Assembly: GCF_000412185.1 (NCBI RefSeq)
Contig: NZ_ASJA01000015.1
Coordinates: 30,493 to 94,492 of the forward strand
Source: Euryhalocaulis caribicus
GTDB taxonomy: Bacteria > Pseudomonadota > Alphaproteobacteria > Caulobacterales > Maricaulaceae
Reading direction: 5' to 3'
Length of the DNA: 64,000 bases
In this document: one piece after another, positions 43,943 to 51,696 of the stretch
Numbering within the stretch: the first letter of the stretch is position 1
Layout of the letters: every line of letters begins with the position of its first letter
Notes under the pieces: generated by a model
The model's database searches: none
What the model saw: the letters and a program-made list of their open reading frames with translations, nothing else
Told to the model about the DNA's origin: nothing
Translations under genes and position numbers: made by a program

Positions 43943-44727
43943 GCGGTCAAAGCCAGGTTCCCGCCTTCAACGCCTGGGGCGTGTGGGCGATCTACCGGTT
44001 TGAAATGGCGCGCGCCCTGCGCACGCTGTGGCAGAGCGTGGCGACCCCGGTCATCACGACGGTGCTGTATTTCGTGGTGTTCGGCGCGGCCATTGGCGGC
44101 CGCATGGGCGAGGTGGACAGCGTCTCCTACGGCGCCTTCATCGTGCCGGGCCTGATCATGATGACGCTGTTCATGCAATCGATCTTCAACGCCAGTTTCG
44201 GAATCTATTTCCCGAAATTCACCGGCACGATCTATGAGCTTCTGTCCGCGCCGGTCAGCTATCTGGAAATCCTGCTGGCCTATGTCGGCGCGGCGGCGAC
44301 CAAGTCCATCGTTCTGGGCCTGATCATCCTTGTCACCGCATCCTTCTTCGTGCCGTTGCAGATCCTGCATCCGGTCTGGATGGTGGCTTTTCTGGTGCTG
44401 ACGGCGGTGACGTTCTCGCTGTTCGGGTTCATCATCGGTATCTGGGCGGAAAGCTTCGAACACCTCCAGTTCATCCCGATGCTGATTATCACCCCGCTGA
44501 CTTTCCTGGGCGGCGCCTTCTATTCCATCGACATGCTGCCGCCCTTCTGGCGGACCGTGACCCTGTTCAATCCGGTGGTCTATCTGATCAGCGGCTTCCG
44601 CTGGTCGTTTTTCGAGACCTCGGACGTGGGGATCATGGCCAGCCTGATTGCGACGCTGGGCTTCTTCTTCGCGTGCCTGGCCGTGGTCTGGTGGATGTTC
44701 AAGACGGGCTACAAGCTGAAGAGCTAG
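43939..44727 (+). CDS. ABC-2 type permease (YadH-like)
   Basis: The 262-residue protein has six membrane helices and the ABC-2 pattern: an N-terminal amphipathic region [24 protein letters not shown]-like [18 protein letters not shown], a central helix group, and [25 protein letters not shown] before the last helices. It pairs with the ATPase encoded just before it. The last five codons and stop (AGCTGAAGAGCTAG region) recur in intergenic DNA beyond the next gene, as noted under the direct repeat. Confidence 0.94.
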   Translation: MSGQSQVPAFNAWGVWAIYRFEMARALRTLWQSVATPVITTVLYFVVFGAAIGGRMGEVDSVSYGAFIVPGLIMMTLFMQSIFNASFGIYFPKFTGTIYELLSAPVSYLEILLAYVGAAATKSIVLGLIILVTASFFVPLQILHPVWMVAFLVLTAVTFSLFGFIIGIWAESFEHLQFIPMLIITPLTFLGGAFYSIDMLPPFWRTVTLFNPVVYLISGFRWSFFETSDVGIMASLIATLGFFFACLAVVWWMFKTGYKLKS

Positions 44728-45298
44728 AGAGACCCGGACCGATGCTGAGAGCGGGAACTGCGGACGATTACGCGGCGCTGGGAGAGACCATGTTTGCCGC
44801 TGTAAGGGAGGGGCCGAGCCTCTACACCGAACGCCAGCGCCAGGCCTGGGTCCCGGCCGCGCGTTCAGGCGAGGAATGGAATGCGCGGCTTGGTCGGCAG
44901 GAAATCATTTTGTCGGAACGCGGACAGGAAATCGAAGGCTTCATGACCCTTGCGGAAGAGGGCTATATCGATTTCGCCTTCATCCGTCCGGAAAGCCAGG
45001 GTACTGGACTGTTCCGCCGTTTGTTCGAGGCGATACGCCAGCGCGCGCAACAGCACGGCGTCAACCGTCTCTGGGTTCATGCGAGCCTCACCGCCGAGCC
45101 GGCCTTCTCGGCAATGGGCTTCACGATCCTGCGCCAGGAAGCTGTTGAGGTCGGCGGCGAGACCCTCAAACGGTTCGAGATGGAAATGACGTTGCCAGCG
45201 CAATAAGCGCATCTCCAGCCTCGAACCGCGGCTGTCATTTCTGGCTGCCGGGGTTTCTGTTTTACCCTCGAATTAGCGGCGAACAGCTGAAGAGCTAG
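44714..45298. repeat. 14-bp direct repeat flanking the GNAT gene
   Basis: AGCTGAAGAGCTAG occurs at 44714-44727, where it encodes the last residues and stop of the ABC permease, and again exactly at 45285-45298, in non-coding DNA just after the GNAT gene. The two copies bracket a 557-bp segment holding only that gene. This looks like the footprint of an insertion or a short-homology duplication. Confidence 0.7.
44742..45206 (+). CDS. GNAT family N-acetyltransferase
   Basis: From the ATG 14 bp after the permease stop, the 154-residue protein begins MLRAGTADDYAALGETMFAAVREG and shows the acetyl-CoA-binding motif RPESQGTGLFRRLFEAIRQRA, followed by LWVHASLTAEPAFSAMGF, the usual GNAT core. The wording resembles GNAT proteins with a C-terminal FxxxGF motif seen in many bacteria; the acceptor is unknown. 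It lies inside a pair of 14-bp direct repeats, which suggests that it joined this locus as a unit. Confidence 0.9.
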   Translation: MLRAGTADDYAALGETMFAAVREGPSLYTERQRQAWVPAARSGEEWNARLGRQEIILSERGQEIEGFMTLAEEGYIDFAFIRPESQGTGLFRRLFEAIRQRAQQHGVNRLWVHASLTAEPAFSAMGFTILRQEAVEVGGETLKRFEMEMTLPAQ

Positions 45299-45302
45299 CG
45301 CC

Positions 45303-45764
45303 TCAGGCCTTGGGCCAGTCGTCCTCCCGCAGCGTCTTTCCGGTCTCCAGCAACGTCTTGAGGTTGGAGATGACGGCCGGCCAACCCTGCGTGACGCCTT
45401 TCTCCATATCGGAGCCGGCGATCAGGTCGGAGTGGGTGACGGTGAGGCGGGTGTCCGGGCCAAGCGCGATCAGTTCGATGGTGACGCGCGACTCCTGGTC
45501 GGGGTCGTGCGCGTTCTTTGGCGATGTCCAGCTGAAGACCATCCTGTTGGGCGGGTCCATCTCGATCACCTTGCCGGTGATATCGACCGTGTCGCTGCCG
45601 TCGGAGCGCACATGTTCCCACCGCGAGCCTTGTTTCCAGTCGGATTCGTTGTAGTGGCCCCAATAGGCCTTGGTGAGTTCGCGGTCGAGCAGGCCGTTCC
45701 AGACGGTTTCCTGATCGGCGGCAATGAAGACGGTATAGACAAAATCCGGGGCGCGTTCAGGCAC
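45303..45764 (-). CDS. SRPBCC/AHSA1 family protein
   Basis: From a GTG with AAGGAG seven bases upstream, the 153-residue protein reads VPERAPDFVYTVFIAADQETVWNGLLDRELTKAYWG and TDITGKVIEMDPPNRMVFSW-like strands, the START-like SRPBCC fold of the AHSA1 group, ending VISNLKTLLETG. The family binds hydrophobic ligands; a ligand is not evident. It overlaps the upstream ArsR gene by eight bases; this ArsR-SRPBCC pairing is common in bacteria and the two are surely co-expressed from the operator upstream. Confidence 0.92.
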   Translation of the reverse strand: MPERAPDFVYTVFIAADQETVWNGLLDRELTKAYWGHYNESDWKQGSRWEHVRSDGSDTVDITGKVIEMDPPNRMVFSWTSPKNAHDPDQESRVTIELIALGPDTRLTVTHSDLIAGSDMEKGVTQGWPAVISNLKTLLETGKTLREDDWPKA

Positions 45765-46083
45765 GTCGTTTCTCCTTTGACGTTTCCATCTGTTCCTTGA
45801 AGTCGGTGAGAGCATCCACGCGGGCGTCCTCGAACTTGCCGACCCAGCGGCGGACGATCTCGCCGATCGGAACCGGGTTGAGATAGTGGAGCTTCTCCCG
45901 CCCCCGCCATGCCGTGCTGACCAGATTGGCTGATTCCAGGATGGCCAGATGCTTGGCCACGGCCTGCCGCGACATGGGCATGTTTTCGGCCATCTCGCTC
46001 AAGCTCTGGCCGTTACGCGCGAACAGCGCGTCCAGCAGGGACCGGCGGCTTTCATCGGCAAGGGCGCGGAAGACATCGCTCAT
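45757..46083 (-). CDS. ArsR-family transcriptional regulator
   Basis: The 108-residue winged-helix protein starts MSDVFRALADESRRSLLDALFARNGQSLSEMAENMPMSRQAVAKHLAILESANLV, a standard ArsR DNA-binding domain with helix-turn-helix around residues 30-55, then a wing TAWRGREKLHYLNPVP. The alpha3 metal motif ELCVCDL is absent, so it is not an arsenite-type sensor. The C-terminal extension is typical of the ArsR group linked to SRPBCC proteins. It probably represses its own operon by binding the palindrome that lies just upstream. Confidence 0.93.
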   Translation of the reverse strand: MSDVFRALADESRRSLLDALFARNGQSLSEMAENMPMSRQAVAKHLAILESANLVSTAWRGREKLHYLNPVPIGEIVRRWVGKFEDARVDALTDFKEQMETSKEKRRA

Positions 46084-46091
46084 GACCCGGA

Positions 46092-46121
46092 CTCATATGC
46101 AACTATATGGTTGCATGTCAA
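46092..46121 (-). promoter_or_regulatory. ArsR operator within a sigma-70-type promoter
   Basis: ATGCAAC-TATATG-GTTGCAT (46097-46116) is an inverted repeat with perfect 7-bp arms and an ATAT core. Read on the minus strand it fills the spacer of TTGACA (46121-46116)-N18-TATGAG (46097-46092), a perfect -35 with a fair -10, directly before the ArsR start. The arrangement predicts autorepression. Confidence 0.75.
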
Positions 46122-46159
46122 GTCATGTTCAAACCGGTCATGAAAATCCGGGTTTCAGA

Positions 46160-46840
46160 TCAGAGCAGTCCCAGCGACTTGAAGCTGGCGACCTCGTTTG
46201 CGCCTACGACCAGATGGTCATGCACCATGATCCCCAGCGGTTTGCCGGCCTCGATAACCTGCCGGGTCATGTCGATATCGGCGCGCGAGGGCGTGGGATC
46301 GCCGGAGGGGTGATTATGGACCAGAACGATGGCGGTCGCGCCCAGTTGCAGAGCGCGTTTCATGATTTCGCGCGGATAGACCGGGGCATGATCCACGGTG
46401 CCCTTGCCCAGGATTTCATCGTCGATCAGGCGGTTCTTCTTATCCAGGAACAGCACATGGAATTCTTCGCGCTGGGGGTCCGACATGGCGGTGCGGGCAT
46501 AATCCAGCAAGGCCGACCAGGATGAGATGACCGGACGATTGATGACCCGGTTGCGCAACATGCGCACCGACGCGGCCTCGACGATTTTAAGCTCCAGCGC
46601 CGTTTTTTCCTTGATGCCCTTGACCTCCATCAGGCGCGGGGCGGGCGCGGCCATGACATCGGCAAAGGATCCGAATTCGGCGATCAGCGCCTTGGCGATG
46701 GGTTTGACGTCCTGCCGGGGAAGTGCGCGGGCGAGCAGCAGCTCCAGCATTTCATAGTCCGCCAGTGCGTCCGCGCCGGCGTCTGCAAAGCGCTGGCGCA
46801 GCCGTTCCCTGTGTCCGTGATAGTGCGGCTGATCCGCCAC
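46160..46840 (-). CDS. radC: RadC/YeeS-type JAMM domain protein
   Basis: The 226-residue protein has an N-terminal helix-hairpin-helix region (ADYEMLELLLARALPRQDVKPIAKALIAEFGSF) and a C-terminal MPN/JAMM domain with the zinc-binding motif HNHPSGDPTPSRAD near residue 175 and the upstream Glu in EEFHVLFLD. It was historically called a DNA-repair protein, but that role is doubtful; the metal site suggests a hydrolase. It starts at a GTG and follows map by 23 bp on the same strand, so the two may share a transcript. Confidence 0.95.
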   Translation of the reverse strand: MADQPHYHGHRERLRQRFADAGADALADYEMLELLLARALPRQDVKPIAKALIAEFGSFADVMAAPAPRLMEVKGIKEKTALELKIVEAASVRMLRNRVINRPVISSWSALLDYARTAMSDPQREEFHVLFLDKKNRLIDDEILGKGTVDHAPVYPREIMKRALQLGATAIVLVHNHPSGDPTPSRADIDMTRQVIEAGKPLGIMVHDHLVVGANEVASFKSLGLL

Positions 46841-46863
46841 GCCCCCTTGCGCCCCGCCGTCCG

Positions 46864-47694
46864 TCAGGCCGCGTAGGGTGGTTTGTCGAGGCCCTTGGGC
46901 GATTTCGTGAACACCTCGAAACCATCCTCCGTCACGCCGATGGAATGTTCGAACTGGGCCGACAGGGAGCGGTCGCGCGTTACCGCCGTCCAGCCGTCTT
47001 CAAGGATCTTCACGCCGGGTTTGCCCAGATTGATCATCGGTTCGATGGTGAAGAACATGCCGGGCTTCAGCTTCATGCCGTGGCCCGGGCGTCCGTAATG
47101 CACGACATTGGGCGGGGCGTGGAAGACCTCGCCAATGCCGTGGCCGCAGAAATCCCGCACCACGGAGCAACGGGCGCGCTCGGCGTGCTCCTGGATGGCG
47201 TGGCCGATATCGCCCAGCGTGGCGCCGGGCTTTACCGCCTCGATCCCCTTCCACATGGACTCGAACGTGATGTCGATCAGGCGCTCGGCCTTCCGGCGCG
47301 GTTCGCCCATCACCACCATGCGGCTGGTGTCGCCGTGCCAGCCATCGACGATCAGGGTGATGTCCAGATTCATGATGTCGCCGTCCTTCAGGGGCTTTTC
47401 AGCCGGAATCCCGTGACAGACGACGTGATTGATCGAGGTGCAGACGAAGTTCTGGAAGCCCCGGTAATAAAGCGTGGCGGGCGTGGCGCCGTGATCCAGC
47501 GCGAATTCGCGCGCCAGGTCGTCCAGCGCCTGCGTGGTCACGCCGGGCTTTGCGGCCAGCACCAGCTCGTCCAGCGCGGCGGCGGCCAGCTGGCCCGCCT
47601 TGCGCATGCCTTCAAAGGCTTCAGGCCCGTGAATCGTCGGTTCGCCGCGGTGTAGGGCCGGCGCGGCGTCGGCCAGTGAATCGGTCATGGTCAA
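46864..47694 (-). CDS. map: Methionine aminopeptidase, type I
   Basis: The enzyme removes the initiator Met from nascent proteins. The 276-residue sequence keeps the five metal ligands in order: Asp in MNLDITLIVDGWHGDTSR (two Asp), His in GHGIGEVFH, Glu in FFTIEPMI and Glu in QFEHSIGVTEDG. The pita-bread markers NHVVCHGIP and RDFCGHGIG are intact. Type I is inferred from the absence of the roughly 60-residue insertion. Its start is an ATG 45 bp from the thioesterase stop. Confidence 0.97.
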   Translation of the reverse strand: MTMTDSLADAAPALHRGEPTIHGPEAFEGMRKAGQLAAAALDELVLAAKPGVTTQALDDLAREFALDHGATPATLYYRGFQNFVCTSINHVVCHGIPAEKPLKDGDIMNLDITLIVDGWHGDTSRMVVMGEPRRKAERLIDITFESMWKGIEAVKPGATLGDIGHAIQEHAERARCSVVRDFCGHGIGEVFHAPPNVVHYGRPGHGMKLKPGMFFTIEPMINLGKPGVKILEDGWTAVTRDRSLSAQFEHSIGVTEDGFEVFTKSPKGLDKPPYAA

Positions 47695-47739
47695 AATCTT
47701 GGTTGCGTCTGAACCCTTATATAGGCCGCCGGAGCCTAT

Positions 47740-48195
47740 TCATAAACGCTGCATCGCGGCTTCGACCGCAGGCTTCACCGCGTAATGGCTTTTCAGCTCC
47801 GCGCTCATGCGCGCCGGCTTGCCGGAATCGAGGTCGAAGCAGACGATTTTCCAGAGCGCCCGGAACAGGGTCTTGCCGTCTTCGGCGCGGCGGATCTGGA
47901 AGCGCCGCTCGGCGCGCAGGCGGCGGTCGGATGCGGTGACCCAGACCGCGATATCCAGATCGTCGCCCGCAAAGGACGCGGCCAGATAGTCATACTCGGC
48001 GCGCATGATGGCCATGCCGCGCCGGGCGGCGATGCAGGTCTCCTCGTCGAACCCCTCGGAATCCCAGTGCGCCCAGGCGGTCTCGTCCAGCCAGCGCGGA
48101 TAGACGCCGTTATTGACGTGGCCGAAGGCGTCGATGTCTTCAGCCCGCGCGGCGACGCGGTAGATGAAGGGGTCGGGCAGGTCCCAGTCCGTCAC
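47740..48195 (-). CDS. Acyl-CoA thioesterase, 4HBT hot-dog fold
   Basis: The 151-residue protein has the hot-dog signature ARAEDIDAFGHVNNGVYPRWLDETAW near residue 16; the Asp in DxxGHVNN is the catalytic residue of the 4HBT/YbgC class. Later segments MRAEYDYLAASFAGDDLDI and RRLRAERRFQIRR fit the same fold. It hydrolyses a small acyl-CoA or acyl-ACP, unidentified here. It starts at GTG in a GTGA overlap with the DUF4893 gene, so the two are co-translated. Confidence 0.93.
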   Translation of the reverse strand: MTDWDLPDPFIYRVAARAEDIDAFGHVNNGVYPRWLDETAWAHWDSEGFDEETCIAARRGMAIMRAEYDYLAASFAGDDLDIAVWVTASDRRLRAERRFQIRRAEDGKTLFRALWKIVCFDLDSGKPARMSAELKSHYAVKPAVEAAMQRL

Positions 48196-48827
48196 TGGCG
48201 AAGCTCTATGATGTTGAACTCGCTCTCATAATACGGGTCCGGGAATTCCATGCGCAGATGGTTTTCCCCGATGCGGTAGAGGCGGGCGATCTGGTCGCGC
48301 TCCTCGCCGCGTCCATATTCGGGCGGCGCTTCGTCGTCATAGCGCAGCCCGCCCAGATACAGCCAGCTCTGCCCGCCTTCGGGATAGAGATAGCCCTCCG
48401 TGCGCTGGGAGCCGGTGGTCTTGCGGAAGCGCAGCGCGCCGTCGCCCTGCGTGATGCGGCACTCGAACCAGTCATAAAGGATGGCCGGCAGGCCGAAATC
48501 CTTGCCGCCCAGCTTGATGACCCGGCAGTCATACGTCCCATAGAGATCGTCGGGCGCGGCCGTCAGGGCCGGGGCGTCCAGCAGGGCGTTGACCGCCGCC
48601 GCGTCGGCCGCGTCCGCTTCCGCATTCATCCGCGCCACCGCGCTTTCGCGGTGCTGGTCCAGGTTCGACAGGCGCTGGCGGTCATTGGGCGTGGGCTCCG
48701 GCGCGGTCATGTTGCGCGCGGGCGGAGCTGACGTTTCGCCGTCATCCGGCGCGGCGGGCGGGGGCGGCGCGGGGCTGGCGCAGGCGGCCAGGGTCAGCAC
48801 GGCGAGGGCGGTAAGAAGTCGGTTCAT
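48192..48827 (-). CDS. DUF4893 family lipoprotein
   Basis: A lipoprotein signal (RLLTALAVLTLAACAS) gives a lipidated Cys near residue 16, followed by a Pro-rich linker. The rest shows the DUF4893 pattern: NDRQRLSNLDQHRESAVARM, GTYDCRVIKLGGK, FECRITQGDGALRFRKTTGSQRTEG and EFNIIEL near the end. The function is unknown. It heads a two-gene minus-strand unit with the thioesterase; the link between them is not evident. Confidence 0.88.
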   Translation of the reverse strand: MNRLLTALAVLTLAACASPAPPPPAAPDDGETSAPPARNMTAPEPTPNDRQRLSNLDQHRESAVARMNAEADAADAAAVNALLDAPALTAAPDDLYGTYDCRVIKLGGKDFGLPAILYDWFECRITQGDGALRFRKTTGSQRTEGYLYPEGGQSWLYLGGLRYDDEAPPEYGRGEERDQIARLYRIGENHLRMEFPDPYYESEFNIIELRQ

Positions 48828-48913
48828 GTCGGGTCCTCCTGACAGAGCGCCCCATAGCTATCGGATCGCGCGCCCCATATCACCCTTAGAACGCGCGATG
48901 TTTTGAGGGAAAA

Positions 48914-49663
48914 ATGACCAGAACCGTGACCGCCGCCGTGCTGCTGATCGGGGACGAGCTTCTGTCCGGACGCACGCGGGACATCAATCTGCAGCAGATC
49001 GGACAGTTCCTGGCCCCTGTCGGCATCGACGTGTCGGAGGCGCGCGTGGTGCGCGATGACAGGGACCAGATCGTGGACGCGCTGAACACGCTGCGCGCCG
49101 CCCATGACTATGTTTTCACTACCGGCGGCATTGGCCCGACGCATGACGACATCACCGCCGATTGCGTCGCCGCCGCCTTTGGCGTGTCCATCGATATACG
49201 CGACGACGCGCTGGCGATCCTCGAAGAATGGTACGCCAAAAGCGACGCGGACCTGACCGATGCGCGCCGCCGCATGGCGCGCATACCGCACGGCGCGGCG
49301 CTGATCGCCAATCCGGTGACCGGCGCGCCGGGGTTTCAGCTTGAGAACGTGTTCGTGATGGCGGGCGTGCCGAAAATCATGCGCGGCATGCTGGAGGATG
49401 TCGCGGGCCGGCTGGAAGGCGGGACCGAAACGCAATCGGTCACCGTTCCGGCGGAAGGGCTGCGCGAGGGCGATATCGCGGCGGCGCTGGGCGAAATCCA
49501 GCAGGATTTCGAGTCTGTCTCGCTGGGCTCCTATCCCTATTTCAATGATGACGGCACGCGCGGGGTGAACATCGTGGCGCGGTCGCGCGACGCGGACGCC
49601 CTGCATAAGGCGGAGGCCGCGCTTCGCCGTCTGGTTGACGCGCAGGGCAGGTCAGCGTCCTGA
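48914..49663 (+). CDS. CinA-type molybdopterin-binding domain protein
   Basis: The 249-residue protein is the N-terminal COG1058 half of CinA with VTAAVLLIGDELLSGRTRDINL, VFTTGGIGPTHDDITADCVAAAF and the C-terminal MAGVPKIMRGML region; it lacks the C-terminal deamidase domain. MoaB/MogA-like proteins bind pterins; stand-alone CinA N-domains have been linked to pyrophosphate removal from nucleotides such as ADP-ribose, but the activity here is unknown. GAGGGA precedes the ATG at close spacing. The 213 bp after it carry no gene that I can support. Confidence 0.9.
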   Translation: MTRTVTAAVLLIGDELLSGRTRDINLQQIGQFLAPVGIDVSEARVVRDDRDQIVDALNTLRAAHDYVFTTGGIGPTHDDITADCVAAAFGVSIDIRDDALAILEEWYAKSDADLTDARRRMARIPHGAALIANPVTGAPGFQLENVFVMAGVPKIMRGMLEDVAGRLEGGTETQSVTVPAEGLREGDIAAALGEIQQDFESVSLGSYPYFNDDGTRGVNIVARSRDADALHKAEAALRRLVDAQGRSAS

Positions 49664-49876
49664 AAATGCATGGCTGGTTTGCAAAAGCGCCTGTTCCCGG
49701 CGCGCAGCCCATGCCGCAGCCTCAGGCAAATTCGCGTTTGCCAGCCTCACGGTCTGGCGCCATAGGAAGCGCAGCCTTGGCCTTTGCCCCATGCCGGGCG
49801 GGGCGCATAAATACCATTAACGGCGGTCCGCCGAACGAGACACGCCGCACTCACCAGCAGCCAAGAGGGTAAGCCC

Positions 49877-50992
49877 ATGCGTGTCGGTGTCCCGACTGAG
49901 ATCAAGAACAATGAGTTCCGCGTCGGCCTGTCGCCGGCCAGCGTCCGCGAATATGTCGGCCGCGGTCACGAAGTGACCGTTCAGGCGGGCGCGGGCGCGG
50001 GCATTGGCTGCGACGACGCGGCCTATGAAGCCGCCGGCGCCTCCATCGCGCCGGACGCGGCCGCCGTCTTCAAATGGGCGGAAATGATCGTGAAGGTGAA
50101 AGAGCCGCAGCCCGAGGAATGGGTGCAGCTTCGCGAGGACCAGATTCTCTACACCTATCTGCACCTGGCCCCCGATCCGAAACAGACTCAGGGATTGCTG
50201 GAGTCCGGCGTCAGCGCCGTGGCTTACGAGACGGTGACCGACGCCGCGGGCGGCCTGCCCCTGCTGGCCCCGATGAGCGAGGTCGCCGGGCGGCTTTCCA
50301 TTCAGGCCGCGGCGCAGGCGCTGCAGAAGAATAATGGCGGGCTTGGCATGCTGCTGGGCGGCGTGCCCGGCGTGCTGCCGGCGAAAGTGGTGGTTCTGGG
50401 CGGCGGCATTGTCGGCCTGAACGCGGCGCGCATGGCCATGGGTCTTGGCGCGGACGTCACCATCATGGAGCGTTCAAACGCCCGCATGCGCTATATCGAC
50501 GACGTCTTCGGCGGCCGCATCCGCACGCGCTATTCCACCGCGCAGGACGTGGACGAGGCGATCGACGAGGCGGACGCGGTGATCGGCGCGGTCCTGATCC
50601 CGGGCGCCAGCGCGCCCAAGCTGGTCACGCGCGAGATGCTGAAAGACATGAAGCCGGGCTCGGTGGTGGTGGATGTCGCCATCGACCAGGGCGGCTGTTT
50701 CGAAACCTCCCACGCCACCACTCACGCGGACCCGACCTATGTGGTTGAGGAAGTCGTGCATTACTGCGTGGCGAACATGCCGGGCGCGGTGCCGAAAACC
50801 TCGACCCATGCCCTGAACAACGCCACCCTGCCTTACGGCCTGCAACTGGCCGATCAGGGGCTGGAGGCGATCAAGGCCAACCCGCACCTGCAGGACGGCC
50901 TCAATACGCACAAGGGCAAGGTCACCAACATGCACGTCGCCGAGAGCCTGAATCTCGACTTCGTCGCGCCGCTGGACGCGCTGGGCCGGTAA
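49877..50992 (+). CDS. ald: Alanine dehydrogenase
   Basis: Ald converts L-alanine and NAD+ to pyruvate, ammonia and NADH. The 371-residue protein has the N-terminal [19 protein letters not shown] with the substrate Arg, [10 protein letters not shown] with the catalytic Lys, YLHLAPD with His, an NAD-binding fold [26 protein letters not shown], and [21 protein letters not shown], which is diagnostic of the family. The gap before it contains a G/C hairpin CGGCG-GTC-CGCCG and a TAAATA-like -10. The stop lies three bases from the convergent hemerythrin gene. Confidence 0.97.
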   Translation: MRVGVPTEIKNNEFRVGLSPASVREYVGRGHEVTVQAGAGAGIGCDDAAYEAAGASIAPDAAAVFKWAEMIVKVKEPQPEEWVQLREDQILYTYLHLAPDPKQTQGLLESGVSAVAYETVTDAAGGLPLLAPMSEVAGRLSIQAAAQALQKNNGGLGMLLGGVPGVLPAKVVVLGGGIVGLNAARMAMGLGADVTIMERSNARMRYIDDVFGGRIRTRYSTAQDVDEAIDEADAVIGAVLIPGASAPKLVTREMLKDMKPGSVVVDVAIDQGGCFETSHATTHADPTYVVEEVVHYCVANMPGAVPKTSTHALNNATLPYGLQLADQGLEAIKANPHLQDGLNTHKGKVTNMHVAESLNLDFVAPLDALGR

Positions 50993-50995
50993 GGC

Positions 50996-51457
50996 TCAGC
51001 CCTCGCTCATCGGGGTAATGGCGGGCGCGACGACTTTCTTGCGGGAGTCGAAGCGCCTGCCCAGCTCCTGGGCTTCCTCTTCGCTAAACTCCTTGCGGGC
51101 GAGGGTGAAGAACTCTTCTTCCTCCTCTTCCATGTGGTGCTCGATCAGCTCCTTCATGGCTCCGAATTTCTGACCCCATTGCTCATTGTCCTTGGGCATG
51201 GTGTCGAGCTCTTCAAGCATGGAATTGACCATGTGGTGCTCGTTCTTGGCCTCGTAGGATTCAGCGGAGTCGCCCTTCTGGGTCAGCAGGTCGTAAAAGG
51301 TGGCTTCCTCCACCTTGTGATGCGACCACAGATCAATCTTGAAATCCTCGAACAGGTCGTGGCGCGTCTTCTTGGCGCGCGCAGTGGTGTCCGCGATCTG
51401 GTTCATCAGCTCGCGCGCCTTGTCGTGATCTTCCTTGATCCGCGTATAGATATCCAT
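50996..51457 (-). CDS. Hemerythrin HHE cation-binding domain protein
   Basis: The chosen ATG gives a 153-residue helical protein starting MDIYTRIKEDHDKARELM. The HHE ligands are visible as His in KEDHDK, His pair in WSHHKVEEATFY, His in NEHHMVNSM and the Glu-rich ELIEHHMEEEEEEFF. Such proteins bind di-iron and may sense or store O2, NO or oxidants. A GGAAC-N16-CGTT promoter lies 41 bp upstream, which places it in the general stress regulon. A longer frame upstream runs into tRNA-Leu and is not used. Confidence 0.92.
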   Translation of the reverse strand: MDIYTRIKEDHDKARELMNQIADTTARAKKTRHDLFEDFKIDLWSHHKVEEATFYDLLTQKGDSAESYEAKNEHHMVNSMLEELDTMPKDNEQWGQKFGAMKELIEHHMEEEEEEFFTLARKEFSEEEAQELGRRFDSRKKVVAPAITPMSEG

Positions 51458-51498
51458 GTCCGTACAAATTCCTTGGCTGGCTTGGGCGGCGCTGATCA

Positions 51499-51523
51499 AA
51501 CGGATCAGAAAAAATCCGGTTCC
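51499..51523 (-). promoter_or_regulatory. EcfG-type promoter of the hemerythrin gene
   Basis: On the minus strand the region reads GGAAC (51523-51519)-N16-CGTT (51502-51499). This is an exact match to the alphaproteobacterial EcfG/SigT general stress consensus with allowed spacing. The -10 element is 41 bp before the start codon, a normal distance. Confidence 0.8.
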
Positions 51524-51579
51524 AGCGGCGTTGCGGGGATTGAGCCGCGCGGCAAACACGGCATGATCGCAGCCCACGT

Positions 51580-51666
51580 GCGGACGTGGCGGAATTGGTA
51601 GACGCAAGGGACTTAAAATCCCTCGGCCGAATGGCCTTGCGGGTTCGATCCCCGCCGTCCGCACCA
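51580..51666 (+). tRNA. tRNA-Leu (anticodon TAA)
   Basis: The 87-nt gene has acceptor GCGGACG / CGTCCGC, a D-arm with GGCGGAATTGGTAGACGC, anticodon arm AGGGA-CTTAAAA-TCCCT with anticodon TAA, a long variable arm CGGCCGAATGGCC, T-arm GCGGG-TTCGATC-CCCGC and an encoded ACCA end. This is the usual class II leucine layout. Confidence 0.97.
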
Positions 51667-51696
51667 CATATCTGAAGCGACGCCGGGGAGCCGCCA

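Noticed and set aside
49664..49876. Short open frames of about 60-70 codons between the CinA-type gene and ald
   Set aside because: They have no ribosome site, signal or domain, and overlap one another in different frames; I see only a small hairpin and a possible -10 for ald.
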